This document shows positions 24,373 through 34,700 of a DNA stretch of 64,000 nucleotides, one piece after another. The stretch is taken from positions 434,001 to 498,000 of the forward strand of contig CANTFL010000251.1 of NCBI GenBank assembly GCA_947650285.1, written 5' to 3'. Position 1 is the first letter of the stretch, and every line of letters begins with the position of its first letter. The stretch comes from Hyaloperonospora brassicae. Taxonomy: Eukaryota; Oomycota; Peronosporomycetes; Peronosporales; Peronosporaceae. The translations under genes were made by a program, and so were the position numbers. The notes under the pieces were generated by a model. The model made no database searches and was not told the DNA's origin. It was given only the letters and a program-made list of their open reading frames with translations.

Positions 24373-24784
24373 TCCGAGCGTCGAGCAAGTGGCCCGTGCG
24401 TGAGTGTGTGTCTGTCCCCCCCCGCTGTGTCGTTGGTGTTGTTCGTCTCGTGCGGACTCAGATGCTATGAATAGATCAGCTGATGCAGATGCGCGATCCC
24501 GTGGAACCACGTCGTCCGACATGCCGAGCGGTGATTGGCTGAAGAGTGGCAAGAGGCGCAGGGATATCAGATCCCAACGTGAAGCACCGAGCGCTGAACG
24601 AGCATTCACTCCTCTGAACAGGAATGTTCACCGCTCTGAACAAGAATACGTGCCACCCTGAACAAGAATACATGCCACCCTGAACAAGAATACACAACCA
24701 CGACCGTTACAGTCCCTTATTCTCTCCTCTCTCTCTCTCTCTTCTTTTCGTCCCCTAACGTCGTCGTCAACGCACGTGCAGCCG
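24373..24784. promoter_or_regulatory. Upstream region of the deubiquitinase gene
   Basis: This 412-bp gap separates two minus-strand genes. On the coding strand it holds a CCAAT box (TTCAGCCAATCAC, 24543-24531) about 159 bp before the ATG at 24372, a run of eight C (24417-24424), a four-copy 22-bp repeat (24611-24699) and a CT-rich microsatellite (about 24722-24750). Promoter function is inferred from position. Confidence 0.5.
24611..24699. repeat. Tandem array: four 22-bp units
   Basis: The core TGAACAAGAATAC recurs at 24637, 24659 and 24681 with a 22-bp period. A fourth, diverged unit (TGAACAGGAATG) starts at 24615. It lies between the glycosyltransferase 3' end and the deubiquitinase start, about 240 bp upstream of the latter. 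Confidence 0.9.
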
Positions 24785-26470
24785 TCAGGTCCAGAGCGGC
24801 AGCATCGAGTGCACGCCGCACAACCAGCGATCGCACTTGTACGTTGCTTCGCGTGTAGCTCGCGTCCGACATTCGCGCTCAGCTGGCAGTGCCTTGGACG
24901 GACAGGGGCTGGGGACGCGCAACGCCGGTGGGTTCAGGTACGAGACCACGCCTTCCATCATGAAAAGGTTCAGCGCCTGCACGCGGTTAGTCACGAGATG
25001 ATGCTGTCGAACGTGCTCCATGCCAGTGCGACGGATCCGGTCGATCGCGGGCCAGTTGTGCTCGTCACTTGCCCACCAGATGATCGCCTCGGGGTCCCGA
25101 CGGTCGTAACCCACGTAATGCTCGCCATCGTTCATTCCCAATGCAGCAAGCAGCGGCGCAATGTCGCGGTCTACAGCCAGCAGCGCTCCCGTCGATGGGA
25201 TCTCGAAAATCTTGGCAACGACGTACTGGAAAATCGACGTTGTGGTGATGGCAGTGCGGTACGAACGCAGGTAGGACGCATAGATAGCAGACTGATTGTC
25301 GCTGACGTAATAGCCCGAGTGCGGGTACACATCCATGATACGTTGGTGAGTTTGTTGGTACATGCCCAGCCAGTGGCGCAGCGGATACCAGCTCGAACCA
25401 AGCTTACCAGAGAGAATGATCTTGTTGATTGGGTACTCGTTAAACGAGGCATTGACGAAGTCCGGGCCGGACGAGTGGGGCAACCAGACTGTGACGGGCA
25501 AATCGCGCTCATTCACCAGGTTGGTAACCGCAGCAAAGTAGTCGTCCATCAAGTACGTATACGTGCTCACGAGCACGTCCACCTTGGTCAGAATGCTGTC
25601 GCGCAGGACAATGGGATTAAACTGGTCGTAGTAATGCAAGTCGTCGTTCCACACGGCCACGATCGTGCCCAATGCACGCAGCTCATGGAAGTATGCGCTG
25701 TACTGCTGCAGTAGCGCCATGGGCCGGTAGAACGAGTTGAGGCAGAAGAACATGACGCTCGGCGCTCGTTTCCGATCCATGTCCATGATCGCCTGCATCG
25801 GGTCCACAGACGTGTCCAAGTCCTCCCATCCGTGATGGCTCTTGAGCCCCTCGAATAGCGCCAAAAACGAGCGGAGCACGTACCCTTTCCACACCGACGT
25901 GCAGCCAACGAGCAATTTGCGTCCATTGGTCCGTTTTCTACGCTCACCGACCCACGCCTGGATCTCTCTCGGGTCCAATGCGGACGCTGGAAACAGCTTT
26001 CCCTCGGGTCGTCCTGTCAAGTCCTTGAGCTTCTGCATGTCCACGTCCATCTCGTGGTAAAACCCCAGCTGTCCATTGTGCTCACGCGGCGGGACAAAAT
26101 AGCCGCTGAACCGCATGCGACCCACGACTTCCAGCGCCGTCGCACCAATCACCAGCACCAGCAGCAGCAGCAGCAAAAGCAGCAGCAGTACGCCCTTCCA
26201 TCGTGCAAGTAGGACCGTCGTCTTCAAGCGTCGGCATTTCAGCCAATCCGCGACGCTGCTTCGTCGACCACTGCCCGGTTTGCCCTTGTCCTCGTCGTCA
26301 ACGTCGACGTCCTTGCGCTCGTCCTTCGCCTTGCGCCGCAGCGCAGTCACGGGGAGCAGCATCTTGCTATTGCTGCTGCCTGTCGAGCGCACGTCCAGTA
26401 AGCTGTCCAGCTCCTCCTGCGAGTCCCTGTCGGACGCGCGAGCAGCGGCGCTACCGAGACGCTCGTGCAT
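24785..26470 (-). CDS. Type II membrane glycosyltransferase-like protein (CgeB/GT1-like)
   Basis: Intronless, about 561 aa from the ATG at 26470. A basic, Ser-rich cytosolic tail precedes one strong transmembrane segment (a run of leucines, about residues 88-108). A large domain follows that resembles the CgeB/DUF3880-type GT-B glycosyltransferases: GRKLLVGCTSVWKGYVLRSF, then AVWNDDLHYYDQFNP, then FEIPSTGALLAVDRD and NDGEHYVGYDRRDPEAI, the last matching the E-x-P-S-x-G...F-x-x-x-x-E-x-x-x-Y sugar-nucleotide-binding pattern. The Leu-rich anchor is encoded partly by a CAG/CTG trinucleotide tract (about 26157-26190). Expected to sit in the Golgi with the catalytic domain luminal; donor and acceptor unknown. 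A CCAAT box lies only 19 bp before this ATG, so the next Met (26362) may be the real start. Confidence 0.75.
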   Translation of the reverse strand: MHERLGSAAARASDRDSQEELDSLLDVRSTGSSNSKMLLPVTALRRKAKDERKDVDVDDEDKGKPGSGRRSSVADWLKCRRLKTTVLLARWKGVLLLLLLLLLLVLVIGATALEVVGRMRFSGYFVPPREHNGQLGFYHEMDVDMQKLKDLTGRPEGKLFPASALDPREIQAWVGERRKRTNGRKLLVGCTSVWKGYVLRSFLALFEGLKSHHGWEDLDTSVDPMQAIMDMDRKRAPSVMFFCLNSFYRPMALLQQYSAYFHELRALGTIVAVWNDDLHYYDQFNPIVLRDSILTKVDVLVSTYTYLMDDYFAAVTNLVNERDLPVTVWLPHSSGPDFVNASFNEYPINKIILSGKLGSSWYPLRHWLGMYQQTHQRIMDVYPHSGYYVSDNQSAIYASYLRSYRTAITTTSIFQYVVAKIFEIPSTGALLAVDRDIAPLLAALGMNDGEHYVGYDRRDPEAIIWWASDEHNWPAIDRIRRTGMEHVRQHHLVTNRVQALNLFMMEGVVSYLNPPALRVPSPCPSKALPAERECRTRATREATYKCDRWLCGVHSMLPLWT

Positions 26471-28381
26471 TGTCCGGTGGCGGGTGACGTGATTGGCTGA
26501 AATCGTGTGATGAGAGTCGATACCGAAACGCAGTGGAAGCGTTGGAGTGTACAAAACACATCATGTCGCACGTGTTTCGAGCACCGAAAAGAGAAAAAGG
26601 CTACGAAATCGTTTGGCCGACTGTGCGGATTGTCGAAAGTTGACCCATTTTATGTGAGCGTGTGGTAGGAGTACCGACCGAGTACAAAGCTGTAGCAGCA
26701 TTTTGGTACAAACGTCGGGGATGGCAAATGTGGTGAAAACTGGTGGAAAAAGAACGAGTTAAGACGGAGTTCGCTCGCGTACGACTGAAGTGTGCGCGTC
26801 TCAACGAATACGTTTCGTGCATCGAGAGTGATGAGTAGACGGCATCGTACAAACCGACGTTTGCATCCATCGGCAAATCAATCGGTCACTGTGCCACCCA
26901 CAACTGCTCGTTTTGTCATTGCTAACGTGCCCTATCAGATGCTCGATCTTGGCGCTCTTTGTGGCGTATAGAACGTGTCCCTTGCTTACATGACAGATTG
27001 GGTCTGTCGTAAAAGCGCAGCTTTCTAGACAGCTTCACATTGTTGGTATCCCTTCTGGCTTCACCGCACTTTGTAGGATGTGCTGTACAAGACCCCCACA
27101 GCTTCATGATACACAGGTAGATTCTGGAGGTACATCGGATCAAATAATCGATGTTAGCGCGGTCCGATCGATGTGCTTTTGTCGTTCGCGAGTTCTTTAC
27201 GTCATGGGCGATGTATGTCACTTGTGTCGTGTAAAATTCGTTGCAGTCTGGTGTTCGCTCTGTCAGAAAAAGATGTCAAACGATCGATCTGATAACACAT
27301 AGCAAATCTCGATGTTGTGCCTGAACTTAGGGATGATCTGGTCTTTTGTGTCGCGCCTCAATAAGTGGCATAGCTCATGTGGTATATAGATGGATTGCAC
27401 ATAGCGTACGTTGCACTTGTTTGATGCATGACATGCGGATAGTTGTAACTTTACGGTCATGGCGAACGACGCTGTTAGTACAAGTGGTACTGCTTTGGTC
27501 GGTCTCGAAGCCATGCCACATCCAAAAGTAATCTCTGGTGCGTTGGTAGCATGAGTTATCGCGTACACAAACGTACTGGCCGCATGCCGATTGTAAACGA
27601 TAGACCATCGCCTGCTTCGCAGCACCACAGTTCCGCGGCGTCGCGTCTATCCCGAGTAAGGCGATGTGCTTGCCGGAGGCACCGGCGACCGACGTGTCGA
27701 GTGGAAATCGTCGCCGGAAGTTTTTGTTACCGACTTGAAGCTATAGCAGACTCGTTGCTGCTTTGGAGTAGGCGCTAAGCGAAGATAGTCATGCAGCATC
27801 GTCCGCCCCACATCTGCACTCGAAAGTTCCACCACTTATCGGGCCTGACGATCCCGTTTCTGGTGAAGCCGAAGCTGTTCGTCGCGCCTCATGTATGACC
27901 AATGATCAGAAAACGACCACGTTATCGCCAACGCTGCGTAAAGCTATCACAGCATTCCAACTCTCGGGCTGAGCTACGAACTGAGCTAAATTGCACGAAG
28001 AAGTGACCAACTTGCCGTCTCTTTATCAGTCACGAAGCCCTTGGGGCCTCAATTTCAACTCGCTGCGAAAGTATATGGCGCGTCGACAGCTGTCGTTCGA
28101 TTGTAGTGGTGAGATGACTGGTCCACTGGTTGGGCATATGCAAATGCTCGAGGCGCGATGAACGAGCACAACGCTCACTGTCTTCGCCACTGTCGTGTCA
28201 TTTTTCTATCACTGTCGTACCGTCTTCTTTGATCGAAAATGTCCGAAAGTGACACTCCCGCTTTCGCAAAACTGTTTAAAACACAAGTCTTTTTCGCTCG
28301 GCACCTCTCATACTGCCTATTTGCGCAACCCCGCACACCCCATCTGACATATCAACGGCATCGGACATATCTCCGAATCCA
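26471..28381. other. Intergenic between divergent genes
   Basis: Head-to-head spacing of 1.9 kb between the glycosyltransferase (-) and phosphomannomutase (+). No supported gene. A CCAAT box on the minus strand (26501-26489) abuts the glycosyltransferase. Upstream of phosphomannomutase, a pyrimidine-rich GTCATTTTTCTATC at 28197-28210 is loosely like the oomycete initiator, at low certainty. The rest holds only short ORFs. Confidence 0.45.
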
Positions 28382-29578
28382 ATGGCCACCACGAAGAATC
28401 CGCGCGTCCTCGCCCTCTTCGACGTGGATGGCACGCTCACGGCCGCTCGTAAGACTGCGACGCCCGAAATGCTGACGCGTCTCGAGAAGCTGCGCGAGCG
28501 CATTACAATCGGTGTCGTCGGCGGCTCGGACCTCGTCAAGCAAAAAGAACAGCTGGGCAGCGACGGTATGTCGTGGTGGGGCATATCGTTTCGCTGCTGA
28601 TATGCGTTGATTTTTCACGTTTTAACGCTTAAATGTCCAGTGGTCAACAATTTCGACTACAGCTTTTCAGAAAACGGGCTCGTGGCTTATCACAATGGAG
28701 AGCTCGTGGGCGAGACGGTAAGAAGAAGTGGCTCCCTGTCTATCTATCTATCTATAAAACACAAAAAAAATAAAAAACCATCTTTTCGTCTCATAGTGTG
28801 TGGCCGTGTATACTGATGGCACGTTTGCTGCTGCTGCAATAGAACCTCAAGAGTCAGTTCACCAACGCACAGCTCAACCATCTGGTCAACTTTTGCTTGC
28901 GGTACATTGCGGACCTGGACATTCCCGTGAAGCGCGGGACGTTCGTGGAGTTCCGCATGGGTATGATCAACGTGTCTCCCATTGGCCGCAACTGCTCCCA
29001 GGAAGAGCGCGACGAGTTTGAGCAGTACGACCACATCCACAAGATCCGTGAGGTCTTTGTCGAGAAGCTCCGGGCCGAGTTTCCTGAGTACAATCTGACG
29101 TTCTCGATCGGCGGACAGGTACGGGAGAGGCTATGTTGGGTCGAACTTGTGGGCCCTGGCGCATTGTTGTTGATACTAACACGTACGCCTTGTTTGCTGC
29201 GATTGTATGGACTGCAGATATCCTTCGACGTGTTTCCGACGGTACTGTTTGCTGATAGCTGCCTTCTGATTGATCAGCTCATGTGCAGGACTGATGTTCT
29301 CCTTTGTGCGTGGTAGGGCTGGGACAAGACCTTTTGCCTTCGGTACCTGGATGCAAAGGACTACGACGAGATCCACTTTTTTGGCGACAAGACCAACAAG
29401 GTGAGCTGATAAAGCGTTGTGAGCACTACTGCCTCGTCAGATAGCCAACAGATGATTCTCTTGTCTGCGTGTACAGGGCGGCAACGATTACGAGATCTAC
29501 ACGAGCGAGCGCACTATCGGTCACTCGGTCAAGAACCCGGAGGAGACGATCAAGATCTTGGACCAGCTCTTTCCTTAG
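28382..29578 (+). CDS. PMM: Phosphomannomutase (eukaryotic PMM, HAD superfamily), six exons
   Basis: Exons 28382-28565, 28641-28717, 28843-29118, 29218-29241, 29317-29400 and 29477-29578 join in frame to 248 aa, close to the 246 aa of human PMM2. All introns are GT-AG and 75-125 bp; exon 4 is only 24 bp. The HAD nucleophile motif FDVDGTLT sits at residues 13-20 (Asp14 and Asp16), then [49 protein letters not shown] sequence (here [20 protein letters not shown]), [19 protein letters not shown] and [16 protein letters not shown], all hallmarks of the family. It converts mannose-6-phosphate to mannose-1-phosphate for GDP-mannose, feeding glycosylation and GPI anchors; cytosolic. It is tail-to-tail with SLU7, 86 bp apart. 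Confidence 0.96.
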
Positions 29579-29664
29579 AAACGTGTCTACGTCCGGACGC
29601 GCTACAACTCAATTCGCGCAAGGTGGCCATCATGCCGACTAAGCTGCGTGCGAAATGCGAATGA

Positions 29665-31482
29665 TTAGCGTGTTGACAATCGTCCGTTGCCTTCGTCTTC
29701 TTCCAGCAGCACACCAGTGCCAAGCACTTTTGCCATGGGGTCGTCACCACGCGACTTGAGCAGTTTGTACGCCTCCATCTCCTCGGCATTCACCTCGCTA
29801 TTGCTCACAGAGTTGTACTTGCGTTTCTTGTCGTCCTTTTCCGTGTGTCTTTTCTTCTCTTTGGCTGCCTTTTCAATGGCCTTCTTCAGCTTCTTCCCAT
29901 CGAGCTTAGGAGCAATGTTCTCGCCGTACAGCTCACTGCGTTTGCTGATTACACCACCTGCCTCGGCGGACGTAGTCTCATCGGTCGATCCAGACTTGAG
30001 CTTCTCAGGCACCTTGAGCATCGCCCGCTCGGTGCTCACTAATCTTGCTTCAGCAGAGGCCTTCTTCCCATCGTCGCCCGTGCAGTACGACTTGCGGACC
30101 TTCAAGTGGCAGCAAGCATACCCCCATGCCATGTCACTGCGGTCGAACCACGAGCCCCATATACTCGTGTGGTTGTTCTCCAACGCATCCTCAATGTACT
30201 TGGAACGTGCTGGCGCGCGTTCACGGCCCTTGACAATACGACCGTCGCGCGAGTATTCGACATAGTGCTCGCTCTGCGCCAACAACAACTCCTTCGGTGG
30301 TGCCTCCAAGTGCTCCTGGCCACCGTACTTGTCCAGAATCTTGCGGCTCTTCTCCTTCTCGAGTGCCGCCTTCCTCTCTTCATACTGCTTTTTCAGAAAC
30401 TCGGCCTGCGAAGGGTTGGCAAGCGAGTGAATGTCCGTGCCCTTGGCGTATGCTTCCCATGCAAAAAGCTGAGCCGACGCCAATTTCTGTGCGTCGCCTG
30501 TAAAGCGCGCCATGTTGTCTCCGACAAACGTCGTGTCTTCTGGATTCAGCTCCGGGTTCGGATTGTCGCGCATGGATCGCGTCTTCGGATCGTAATACGC
30601 CGAGTTGGGGTTCAAATTACGAAGGTACTTGGCCGTGTCTTCCCGGATCCGCAAATTCCGCACCGTCGTTTTCATCTGAGCGCCACCCACGCCTCCCTGC
30701 CGCGCCACGCGCTCTGTAAACATCGGCCCTTCATCGTAGTCACGGAACGCTTCGTCCTCCGACTGCACGTCCGACTCGTAGTCCGAGTCCGAGTCGGAAC
30801 CCGACGGACACGCCGAATCCTCGTTCCCTCGCCCCACTCCTTTCTTCTTCTGCTTCTCCTTCTCCTTCCTTCGCTTCCTCTTGCTGTCCACTGACGCCTG
30901 CAGCTTCTTGTTGATCTCTTCCGTCCGCAATTGCTTGCGCGCCGCGTCCACCTTTTCGTACCGCTCGATCGTCTTGGCATGTTCCTTCGGGTCGTAGCCC
31001 AGCCACTGGTCGCGCTTGGCGTCGAACGCGAGTTTCCCAAACTTCTCCGAGCGCACGTCCACTCGCGCGTCGTCCGTCATGAGGTTCTTGTGCGTCTTCC
31101 ACGCGCCCACTTTGCGCGGCCGCTCGACGCACTCGTTCGTCTTGTGGCTCCCCGCGCCGCAGTTCGTGCACGCGCCTTTGCGCCACTTGCGCGGTCGGTC
31201 TGCACCGGCTGCCGTCGGTTTCCGGTCCTTGAGATAGAGCGCATCGGCTTCATGAATCGACAAGAGGTGCGCCTGTTGCTGCAGCGTCTGGTGCTTGAGC
31301 GACGGCCCCGCGTCGCCCAAGTACCACGGCCGCTTGCTAATGTACTCGGGATTGTGCGGGTTGATGAGGTTCCCGTCGGCGTCTTGTTCCGGCGGCAGCG
31401 TCCCATTCTTCCGCGCCTCTTCGATCTCGCGCTTCTTCTTAAAGTCGCTGCTCGACAGGCGCTCACCTCCTGCAGACGCCAT
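29665..31482 (-). CDS. SLU7: Pre-mRNA-splicing factor SLU7
   Basis: Intronless, 605 aa, starting at the ATG at 31482. The N-terminus carries NPEYISKRPWYLGD and a CCHC zinc knuckle CTNCGAGSHKTNEC (Cys105, Cys108, His113, Cys118) inside KWRKGACTNCGAGSHKTNEC, both diagnostic of SLU7. The middle has the acidic stretch SDSDSDYESDVQSEDEAFRD, the RNLRIREDTAKYLRNLNPNS motif and DPKTRSMRDNP; the C-terminal part is Lys/Glu rich. SLU7 acts in the second catalytic step of splicing, holding the 3' splice site in the spliceosome. It diverges from the bromodomain gene over a 280-bp shared promoter. Confidence 0.97.
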   Translation of the reverse strand: MASAGGERLSSSDFKKKREIEEARKNGTLPPEQDADGNLINPHNPEYISKRPWYLGDAGPSLKHQTLQQQAHLLSIHEADALYLKDRKPTAAGADRPRKWRKGACTNCGAGSHKTNECVERPRKVGAWKTHKNLMTDDARVDVRSEKFGKLAFDAKRDQWLGYDPKEHAKTIERYEKVDAARKQLRTEEINKKLQASVDSKRKRRKEKEKQKKKGVGRGNEDSACPSGSDSDSDYESDVQSEDEAFRDYDEGPMFTERVARQGGVGGAQMKTTVRNLRIREDTAKYLRNLNPNSAYYDPKTRSMRDNPNPELNPEDTTFVGDNMARFTGDAQKLASAQLFAWEAYAKGTDIHSLANPSQAEFLKKQYEERKAALEKEKSRKILDKYGGQEHLEAPPKELLLAQSEHYVEYSRDGRIVKGRERAPARSKYIEDALENNHTSIWGSWFDRSDMAWGYACCHLKVRKSYCTGDDGKKASAEARLVSTERAMLKVPEKLKSGSTDETTSAEAGGVISKRSELYGENIAPKLDGKKLKKAIEKAAKEKKRHTEKDDKKRKYNSVSNSEVNAEEMEAYKLLKSRGDDPMAKVLGTGVLLEEDEGNGRLSTR

Positions 31483-31762
31483 GTGCGGGCGGCGACCTCC
31501 GTCGAGTGCGTGTACGACAAGCGCGGCGCGAACTTGTACGACGAGGACGCGGCCGTGCGCGCGTTTGATTGGCCAAAAGACCGGTCGGTTCCTCTGAGGG
31601 CCGTGCGCGCGTCTGAGTGGTCAATAAACCGTCCACTTGTCTATCGGCCGTGCGCGCGTTTGATTGGTTAATAAGCGCGAGCTCGCCAGCGTCGCGGCGG
31701 TCAAGTGAGCGAGAGAGAACGCGCGAGCTGCTTGAGGGCCCGTCCGGCGCGCGCGTGTCCTG
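31483..31762. promoter_or_regulatory. Bidirectional promoter with three CCAAT-like modules
   Basis: The 280 bp between SLU7 (-) and the bromodomain gene (+) contain three copies of a module GGCCGTGCGCGCGT followed by TTGATTGG, CTGAGTGG or TTGATTGG, starting at 31551, 31599 and 31646 (spacing 48 and 47 bp). ATTGG is the reverse of CCAAT. Since both ATGs sit at the edges, this interval must carry both start regions. Regulatory role is inferred from position and repetition. Confidence 0.6.
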
Positions 31763-34700
31763 ATGATTTCGGACGTGGCGCACGTCGAGTGCATGCGGCT
31801 GCTGGAGCTGCTGACGAACGCGCGCGTGCAGGAGAGCTGGTCCTGGGTGTTCATGACGCCCGTGGACATTCCTGGCTACCACGAGGTGATCAAGCGGCCC
31901 ATGGACCTGGGCACGATCAAGAAGAACTTGGGCGCTAAGCCGTCGCGCTGCCGCTTCAAGTCGCACGAGAAGTTCGCGCGGGACGTGCGGCTCGTGTTCC
32001 ACAATGCGCTCGTGTACAATAAGGACGACCAGGACGTCAAGGGGTCGGTCTACGCGGCCGCGCAGCACCTTTTGCGCGTGTTTGAGACGGCGTATACCAA
32101 AGCAATCGACAGCGTGTTGAGCGCCGACGACGCGAAAGTTGCAGCGGAGAAAGAGACACATCGAGACACGAAGGAGAAGAAAAAGAAGAAGAAGACAAAG
32201 GAGGAGGAGGCTGGAGGCGAGGCGAGTGCCGACGAGAAGGAGAAGCGGAACGCGTTGTCGTCGACCGCTGACCACCGCCAAAGTAGCAGCAGTAGTAGCG
32301 GTATCAGCACTACCATTACGCGTCTAGAAGGGAAAGAAGAGGGAAAAGATGGGGGACGAGGAGACGAAAGAGACGATGGCGAGAGCAGCAGCAAACACCG
32401 GCACAAACACAGCAAGAAGGACAAGAAGGCAAAGAAAAAGTCCAAGAAAAAGAGCAAAGACAGGGACAAGGATCGACACTCAAGTTCTCGCTCCGGGGAG
32501 AGCAAGAAGAAGTCGCATCGAAGCGACCACGTGAATGAAAGTACAGCACCTCGTGGCGCCGGATCGGAAAGCGCTGTGGAAGGAGGTGCGTTGGCAGTGT
32601 CCAGAACGATTGATGCGACGCCCCTAGCCACGAGTGGTTCAGTTGTCCCTCTGAGCAGTAGTCTAGCGGCGAAGCAAGAGTCTGTTGTAGACCGTGCTCT
32701 TGAAAACAAAATGTCGGACTCGGAGGTGGCAGTGTGCCTCGCACTGATCACGAAGTTGATCAAGTATAAGGAGGGGAACATCAGTCCTGCAGCCCCGTTT
32801 CTCCAGCCGGTGGACGTGACACATTTCCCAGACTATCGCATCAAAGTTCCGAACCGAATGCATCTGTATGGAGTCCAAAAGAAACTTCGCAGTGGGAGCT
32901 ACAGTACCATCGATGCGTTTGCATACGACATGCGTCTGATTTTTGCGAACTGTTTGGTGTACAATAGCGACGTGATCTTGAGCAAGGTGATGCGGAATCA
33001 TGCAGTAACTCTGATGAAGCTGTTTGAGGGTCTGTTTGCGAAAATTGGTGGATCATGGCCGGGCATCCCAGAGCGATGGAAGTGTCACCAGATCATTCAC
33101 GACATTCTTGCGCATCGCACGGATGGTCAGGAAACTGCACAGTGGTTCAAGTATCCCATCGAGGCTTACTATGACTCTCCCGACCAGATCCCGTACAACT
33201 ACTACGAGACGGTCAAGGAACCGATGGATATTGGCTCGGTGTCGTCAAAATTGCACCTGGGCAAGTACAGGCACGTTTCCGAATTTGTAGCGGGCTTGAA
33301 GCTAGTTTTCGATAACTGCATTCGCTACTGGAAGCCTGATCCACAAGGGCAGACGTACTGCAAGTCTGCGGAGACTTTACTAGAGGTGCTGCACACGCGA
33401 AGGGCTATACTCAATGCGTCGTCGAGCAACGCCGGATCGTCCAGAGAAAAGCACCACTCTTCGTCTACATCGTCGGCAAAGACCAGGACTGTCTCTGCTA
33501 GTCCACATTCTTCGTCTGCACAACAACCGTCGGCAGTCATGACCAGCGTGCCCGGTCGTGAGCGTGAACCGACCACGAAGAAGGCATCGTCGTCTTCAAA
33601 GTCCTCAAAGACGTCGAAGTCATCGAAGTCTCGTGATTCGAGCGGTGGGTTGCCCGAAAAGGGCGTATGCTTAGGAATCATGAAACAACTACGAGGCCAC
33701 AAGATGAAGGGCTACGGTGGAATCGAAATCAAGACGGCTGGCCCTTTTTTGACTGCTGTGGATACGACGAAGTATCCTGATTATCTCGCGATTGTCTCGG
33801 AACCTATGGATTTTGCCAAGATTGAGCGCAAACTGAAGAGCGATCGGTACGGCAGCGTCGACGAATTTAGCGCTGACGTGCATTTGATATTTTCGAACTG
33901 CCACAAGTACAACAGTGATCCGGTGGAAGGTGCTGACATTCGGGCAATGGCCACGAACCTACGCACGCATTTCGTGAAGCTTTACAACGAAAAGCTGGGT
34001 CCTCTCGATGGCATGGTAAATGGATCGATTGATTCGCCGACATTTTTAGTCCAGACCCCAACAGTTCCGTCATTCCCAGCTGCACCGGCTCCGAAGCCAG
34101 CAGTGTCAACGGGAGCTATTGACGCGAACGCATGTACTGCCACGACTGGGAAGGGGTCTTCCTCGCTTCAGAAAGCAATTAAAAGGTCTCCTAGCAAGGA
34201 CTTGACATCGACTCCATCAGTGGCGTCTTCCAGCAGCGCGAGTCCTACTCGGGAACCAAAGAAGGACAAATCATCCACTCGCAGCAAAAACGTGGCCAAG
34301 GTGGATTGTGCTGTTGTCACACAAGCACAACCAGTTGTTTTGCTGAAGCCGATGATTCAAGAAGAACCAGAGCCCGCCGCTATCTCGGAAAGCTATTCAT
34401 CTGCTACGACTAAGGAAGTGTTCTGTGGTAGCTCCAATGCAGCAGGTCTCACTCCCGAGGAAGCTAAGAGGTTGCGCAAAGAGATGAAAGAGAAGAGAAA
34501 AAGAGAGAAGAGGGAAAAGAAGGAGAAGAAAAAAAGGGACAAGGAGAAAAAGCGCGAGAGAAAGGAGAAGAGCAAGCTGTTGAGCTCCGTCCCACAGGTA
34601 CGCCATGCATTACGGTTACCGTGTCTACGTGTTGTAATGAACATTGTTGCCTGACATGCGTGCGTTTCCTACAGGAGAGGGCATTGCCCGCTAACAAGAC

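Noticed and set aside
24373..24522. Start of the deubiquitinase at 24522 (MSDDVV)
   Set aside because: Not excluded, but the first MABP-like repeat begins directly at the ATG 24372, and the extra 50 residues include a run of Gly from a homopolymer and no conserved sequence.
27955..28005. tRNA-like sequence (GGGCTGAGCTACGAACTGAGC)
   Set aside because: No cloverleaf could be formed around it; only fragments resemble a tRNA arm.
32050..32781. 243-aa antisense frame, Phe/Leu/Ser-rich, opposite the bromodomain gene
   Set aside because: Shadow of the Lys/Glu-rich linker coding strand; no independent support.
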